Shown piece after piece: positions 59,843-64,000 of a stretch of 64,000 bases of DNA (position 1 is the stretch's first letter; every line of letters begins with the position of its first letter). The position numbers and the translations under genes were made by a program. This DNA comes from an uncultured Eubacteriales bacterium (GTDB lineage: Bacteria > Bacillota > Clostridia > Christensenellales > UBA1242): assembly GCA_902496015.1 (NCBI GenBank), contig CABUZJ010000004.1:42938-106937 (forward strand). The letters are read 5' to 3'. The notes beneath the pieces were generated by a model. The model did no database searches. It was not told the DNA's origin and was given only the letters and a program-made list of their open reading frames with translations.

Positions 59843-60005
59843 TTAAAAATTCATCAAACAATTAATAAACAAGATATGTTTACATAGTTTATTTAATATT
59901 AAACTAAAAATTTGCAATAGTCAACTTTAAAGCATTAAATTCAATGTATCGTTATTTTGTTTAAATTAATAATTAATAGTGCCTAATTTATGAAATTATA
60001 ATTAA

Positions 60006-60044
60006 AAAATACAAATCGCTTTTTATACGATTTGTATTTTATTT
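60006..60044. terminator. Bidirectional terminator
   Basis: AAAATACAAATCG pairs with CGATTTGTATTTT around CTTTTTATA. It ends the minus-strand surface-protein operon. Confidence 0.8.
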
Positions 60045-60059
60045 ATGCAAATAAATTAT

Positions 60060-60500
60060 CTAATTATTAAATTGCTCTTCATCATTTAAAGTTTTTAATT
60101 CTTCTTGTTCTCTTAAACTTAAAAATCTCTTCAAACTTCCTTTTAAAATGTTTTCACTTTCACTGCCAAACATTTCATTTAATGTTGTCATCATTAAATA
60201 TCTGTCTAGTCTTGCAGGGTCTTCACCATTATTAATTTCATTTCTATAAAACTTTTTATTTCTATAAGTAAAACATTTTTTTAAGTTTGCCATTTTTTTT
60301 GATTTTACAACGCTGTATTTAGAAATATTTAAACTTTCTTTCATAATTTTGCAATAAACATTTGGACATTTTGATTTAATCTCTTGGTCTAATGCTCTTA
60401 CCCAAAGAGACATATCTTTAAAACTCACGCCTTCTTCTTTAAGTAATGGCTCAATGGTGTCTATTTGATTAATTGCTGTTATTTGTAAAACATAACTCAT
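60060..60500 (-). CDS. Unknown protein (146 residues)
   Basis: Soluble and charged: 'MSYVLQITAINQIDTIEPLLKE', then a basic central part (KSKKMANLKKCFTYRNKKFYRN) and an acidic end. It resembles no family I know. AAAGGAT precedes the ATG and the start lies 5 bp after the stop of the giant surface protein, so the two genes are cotranscribed. Confidence 0.6.
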   Translation of the reverse strand: MSYVLQITAINQIDTIEPLLKEEGVSFKDMSLWVRALDQEIKSKCPNVYCKIMKESLNISKYSVVKSKKMANLKKCFTYRNKKFYRNEINNGEDPARLDRYLMMTTLNEMFGSESENILKGSLKRFLSLREQEELKTLNDEEQFNN

Positions 60501-60505
60501 AATTT

Positions 60506-63500
60506 TTATCCTTTAAATTCATAATTGCTCGTGTTGAAGTTTATAGTTTGCGTATTTGCAAAAGTTTCAAAATTTAACATACCATTCAAAGAAATCAAAT
60601 CTACAAACATCATATCTATTCCAATTTGTTGTATTGTGTGACTTTGGTTGTTAGTTACAATTTTAAAGGTCATGTCGCCTAACATTGATTTTTGAGCAAG
60701 TGCTGCACCGCTAATTTTAACACTATAATTAGATTGTGTGCCATTTGTTTGGTTAGAATAATCTTTAATAATATTTTCTATTACATTAGTTGGCGCTTCA
60801 TTATCTACACTATTAATACTATCTCTAATTTTTCCTGTTATCATATCGGTAAACCCTAAGGCATAGGAAAGCACATCAGCAAGATTTGCAAAGCACCAAT
60901 CTAGCGAACAAGAATATTTATATTCTTTATCGTTTCTATTAATTAATTGGTTATCAAACCTATAAATGTAAACCTTTCCATTATAATAATAAATTTGTGC
61001 ATTTCTTCCTCTTGTTGCTGGTTTAAATACAATTCCAGGAAGAATAACAGGAATGCTTGGCAAGTCAATTAATAATTCTAAGTCACCATCTTTTAAATTT
61101 GCTATTATATTAACTTGCACATCATCTATGTTGTAAGTGCTACTACCAATTATAAGGCCTGCATTAATCTTTCCGCTTAACTTAAATGATTTATTATTAT
61201 TTATAGCATTTGAAGCCGATTTTAATATTTCATCTACACCGTTTAAATTTATATAACCAACATCATTAACTTTTGTAACGCTAGATAAAGAAGTATCTAT
61301 TTTTAAGTTAAAGTCTATAAATTTATTATTAAGGTCTATTCCTAAACCAGTAAGATAATTTGCAATTAAACCGCCATCAAGCCCAACAACACTCACGCTG
61401 TTAATGCTATTGTTATAGAATGTTGCCATAATTCGCATATCGCTATTTGCATTAATTGTGTTTGCTGACAAAGTTAAATCAATTCCTGATGCATTTATAG
61501 TAATGCCAGATAACAAACTTATAACCTGATTAAAGTCAACATTTTTATCGGTTTGCACCTTACCTTTCAAATTGTTAATTATGTTAATTAAAGACAAACT
61601 ATTAAGGTCTATAAGAGTTTCAATTCCTGCACCCTCTAAAAAGCCTTGCACATCATCTAGGCTTGAAACTATTGTATCTGTTTGTGTTTGATTTTTAAGG
61701 AAAACACTGCAAATTGCAACAATACTTTCATTTATGTTTTCTTTATTAATTTTTACTTTAAGCGGATTATCGCCTAACTCACTCTTATATTCCACATAAA
61801 GCACACCCTGTTGATAGTGAATTTTTAAATCTAAATTATTTTCAAGGTTAAAGGTTTCAATTGCTGAATAAAGGTCTAGGGTTCTAGCATTAGGATTACT
61901 AATCTTTTCTATTAATGCTTTAAAACTTTCATTATATTGCACACCACCATAGATTAAACTAGGGTTTAGTGTTTCATAAATTCCAATTTCTGCTTCAAGT
62001 TTTGCCTCATTTAAACTTAACAAATCTAATAATGTTTGATATCCTTCTGTTAAATTAAAATATTCTTCTTGTGGTTTAACTTTATTAATTTCACTATTAA
62101 GTTTTAAATCTAAATTAATGTTAACATATTTATCTGCAATTTTAAGCCCGTTAATTTCAACACTCGAAATTTGATTATCAATAAATCCAACTTTAATTTT
62201 TAGTGCCCTATCACTATTTATTAATTTAGAATCTAAAACAATATCTATCATATTACTGTTGCATTCAATTTTAACAAGTTTTAACTTTTCAATAATTTCA
62301 TCAACAGTTAATGTTTCATTGTTTTTAAATATATCTTTAAGTTGCTCTAATAAATTAAGTCCGGTAAGTTCATTTAAAATATATTCATCAGCATTTTTTG
62401 GAAGCCCAATCAATTCATAAAGGTCGGTTCTACTAATTTTTATATACGAATTATTTACATTAATATATAATTCATCTTCATAAAGAACAATCTTGCCATT
62501 TACTTGTGCATTTCCACCCAAACTTGCAACAATGCTTAAATAATTGCTGTTAATTAGGCACATAATCTTATCTTCAATAGTGTTAAATCCATAAGAATTT
62601 AACTCTGCATTAATGCTTGAAATCAATTCATAAATAGCACTATTGCCATCATAAACCGTTGCAGTTAGATTTGCACTAATTGTTTTAAAATTAAAAATTT
62701 CAAGTAAATTGTTGGTAACTTCAACTAGGTTTAAATAAAGATTAGCATTCACTTGTGCAAGGCTTGCATAATCATTAACACTAATATTAAGTTTTGTGTT
62801 GGTCCCATAAAGATTTATTATATTTGCCTTTAAATTATCTAACAATTGTTTTTCTTCATTAATGCTTAAATTTAAAGATACTATTGCATCTAAATTTAGT
62901 TCACTTAATTTTGATAAATCAATAGAAAAACTAAATTCGTTTGTTCCATAATTATTAATATTTATTGCTTTTAAAAGTTCACCAATGGTTAAAGTTTGTA
63001 TTTTCTGTTTTAAATTATTTAATTGATTATTTATTTCAATTTCTTTGCCAGTTGCAAAATCTTCAATTTGATTTATTAATTTTTCAATTTGTTCGTTTTC
63101 AGCGTCACCAATTAACTTATTAATTAAAGATTTTAATTGTGTTATATCTAATTTAACTTTTATACCTTTTATTTCTGCAAACACATTATTATTTATTATT
63201 ATGAACTTTGCTGTTAAGTCTTTTACACTTAAATTTAAAACTATCGTTTGCTTTCCGTCTTCTGCCCTTGCAAAAGATAAATCTAGAACAATCGCATTGC
63301 CATTAGCAAGCACAATTTCAATTGATGAGTTTATAGTGAAATTAGTTAAACTAAAACTATTTTTAATGCCATCTTCAAGAAGTGATAAGCTTAAATATTC
63401 ATTATGATTTACCGCAATTTCTTCTGCATAATCTTTAATATTAACATTTGTGTTTAAGTTAATGTTTTGTAAATCAACTATCCACAATTTTAAAGAATTT

Positions 63501-64000
63501 ATTATTTCTTTTTGCTTATCTATATTTATTTCTAGTGTAACTTTTGTTTGAATGTCTAATCCGTTTAATTTAGATAAGTCCATTGAAAAATTAAATTCAT
63601 TTGTGCCATTATTTTCAATCTTTATTGAATTTATAATTTCACTAATTGTTAAAGTTTGTATTTTTTGTTTTAAATTATTTAAGTATGAATTTAATTCAAT
63701 TTCTTTGCTAGTTGCAAGTTCTTCAATTTGCTGTGTTAATGCTTCTACTTTTTCATTCTCATTATTTCCAATAAATTCATTAATAAGCGAACTTAACTTA
63801 TTAATATCTGCTTTTATTTTTAATGAATTAATGTTTGCATAAACTTCATTATTTATAATTATAAAGTTTGCAAAATTGTTTTCATATTTTAAATCAACAA
63901 TTAAATTTACATAACTTGCATATTTTACTACTTTAAGTTGAACATTTAAAACTTTACCATTATTAAACTCAATATCAAAATCGCTATTTAATGTTAATTC
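60506..64000 (-). CDS. Very large repetitive surface protein (N-terminus beyond window)
   Basis: The frame is open to the right edge, giving at least 1164 residues without the start. It contains long tandem modules of roughly 220 residues. 'LTISEIINSIKIENNGTNEF-FSMDLSKLNGLDIQTKVTLEINI' recurs as 'LTIGELLKAININNYGTNEF-FSIDLSKLSELNLDAIVSLNLSI', each preceded by 'EIE-N--LNNLKQKIQT'. Later modules are shorter and diverged. Composition is Asn/Leu/Ile/Ser-rich with regular strand spacing. No sortase signal or C-terminal membrane segment is seen, so any anchor would be at the N-terminus; a lipobox is likely by analogy to the other surface proteins here. Function unknown. Confidence 0.8.
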   Translation of the reverse strand, partial: ELTLNSDFDIEFNNGKVLNVQLKVVKYASYVNLIVDLKYENNFANFIIINNEVYANINSLKIKADINKLSSLINEFIGNNENEKVEALTQQIEELATSKEIELNSYLNNLKQKIQTLTISEIINSIKIENNGTNEFNFSMDLSKLNGLDIQTKVTLEINIDKQKEIINSLKLWIVDLQNINLNTNVNIKDYAEEIAVNHNEYLSLSLLEDGIKNSFSLTNFTINSSIEIVLANGNAIVLDLSFARAEDGKQTIVLNLSVKDLTAKFIIINNNVFAEIKGIKVKLDITQLKSLINKLIGDAENEQIEKLINQIEDFATGKEIEINNQLNNLKQKIQTLTIGELLKAININNYGTNEFSFSIDLSKLSELNLDAIVSLNLSINEEKQLLDNLKANIINLYGTNTKLNISVNDYASLAQVNANLYLNLVEVTNNLLEIFNFKTISANLTATVYDGNSAIYELISSINAELNSYGFNTIEDKIMCLINSNYLSIVASLGGNAQVNGKIVLYEDELYINVNNSYIKISRTDLYELIGLPKNADEYILNELTGLNLLEQLKDIFKNNETLTVDEIIEKLKLVKIECNSNMIDIVLDSKLINSDRALKIKVGFIDNQISSVEINGLKIADKYVNINLDLKLNSEINKVKPQEEYFNLTEGYQTLLDLLSLNEAKLEAEIGIYETLNPSLIYGGVQYNESFKALIEKISNPNARTLDLYSAIETFNLENNLDLKIHYQQGVLYVEYKSELGDNPLKVKINKENINESIVAICSVFLKNQTQTDTIVSSLDDVQGFLEGAGIETLIDLNSLSLINIINNLKGKVQTDKNVDFNQVISLLSGITINASGIDLTLSANTINANSDMRIMATFYNNSINSVSVVGLDGGLIANYLTGLGIDLNNKFIDFNLKIDTSLSSVTKVNDVGYINLNGVDEILKSASNAINNNKSFKLSGKINAGLIIGSSTYNIDDVQVNIIANLKDGDLELLIDLPSIPVILPGIVFKPATRGRNAQIYYYNGKVYIYRFDNQLINRNDKEYKYSCSLDWCFANLADVLSYALGFTDMITGKIRDSINSVDNEAPTNVIENIIKDYSNQTNGTQSNYSVKISGAALAQKSMLGDMTFKIVTNNQSHTIQQIGIDMMFVDLISLNGMLNFETFANTQTINFNTSNYEFKG

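Noticed and set aside
1..64000. CRISPR array or intact prophage
   Set aside because: No regularly spaced identical repeats were seen. Phage-type genes are limited to decayed integrases and a toxin-like gene; no capsid, terminase or tail genes occur.
1..64000. Mollicute-type code (TGA = Trp)
   Set aside because: TGA is used as a normal stop (for example at 21771-21773) and Trp is encoded by TGG throughout.

Overview
The window comes from an AT-rich, Gram-positive-type anaerobe, most likely an uncultured gut Clostridia (Bacillota). The support is strong AAGGAG-type ribosome binding sites, lipobox lipoproteins with MBG and InlB-type repeats, a [FeFe]-hydrogenase, an archaeal-type AspRS without the bacterial insert, several candidate Spo0A boxes, and standard-code use of TGA as a stop. 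No rRNA, CRISPR array or replication origin is visible.

Layout. 0-16 kb is ordinary chromosome: three surface lipoproteins, an ABC-2 exporter operon (two ATPases and a permease), tRNA-Ser(TGA), an isochorismatase-fold hydrolase, a GNAT acetyltransferase, a YwaF-like membrane protein, an H-cluster hydrogenase, a nucleoside hydrolase, a diadenylate-cyclase-like protein and tRNA-Ser(GCT). 16.4-22.7 kb is a graveyard of mobile DNA: a serine-recombinase N-terminal stub, an unknown gene, a candidate cloverleaf RNA, a trypsin-like protease, a decayed large serine recombinase, a decayed tyrosine integrase and a toxin/immunity-like pair. It ends in partial copies of the tRNA-Ile 3' half.

22.7-40.7 kb reads as a genomic island inserted in the 3' half of tRNA-Ile; a 51-bp direct repeat lies at each end. 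From left to right it carries decayed metallo-beta-lactamase and UDP-glucose-dehydrogenase genes flanking a serine-acetyltransferase-like gene. Next come an ABC-F ATPase and a putative RNA methyltransferase. A tight eight-gene minus-strand operon follows: GT2, GT4, PIG-L deacetylase, GNAT-like protein, GT2, class III aminotransferase, radical SAM and radical SAM/SPASM. After it lie a second decayed integrase and tyrS. The operon looks like a pathway for an aminosugar-containing product, and the ABC-F and methyltransferase genes could give self-protection. tyrS is preceded by a 15-residue leader peptide with five consecutive Tyr codons and by competing hairpins ending in a terminator. This is a textbook-style attenuator where Bacillota normally use a T-box.

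40.7-64 kb is again chromosomal: tRNA-Ile, tRNA-Ala, a LURP-one-like protein, a CvpA-like membrane protein, a CYTH-like protein, a DUF368 transporter, an M15 peptidase, GT32, AspRS, an iron-type alcohol dehydrogenase, YhhN, YibQ, DNA polymerase IV, a Xer-type recombinase and a very large repetitive surface protein running off the right edge. Several genes here have a -10 box at a fixed 12 or 16 nt before the start codon and no ribosome binding site, which suggests leaderless mRNAs.
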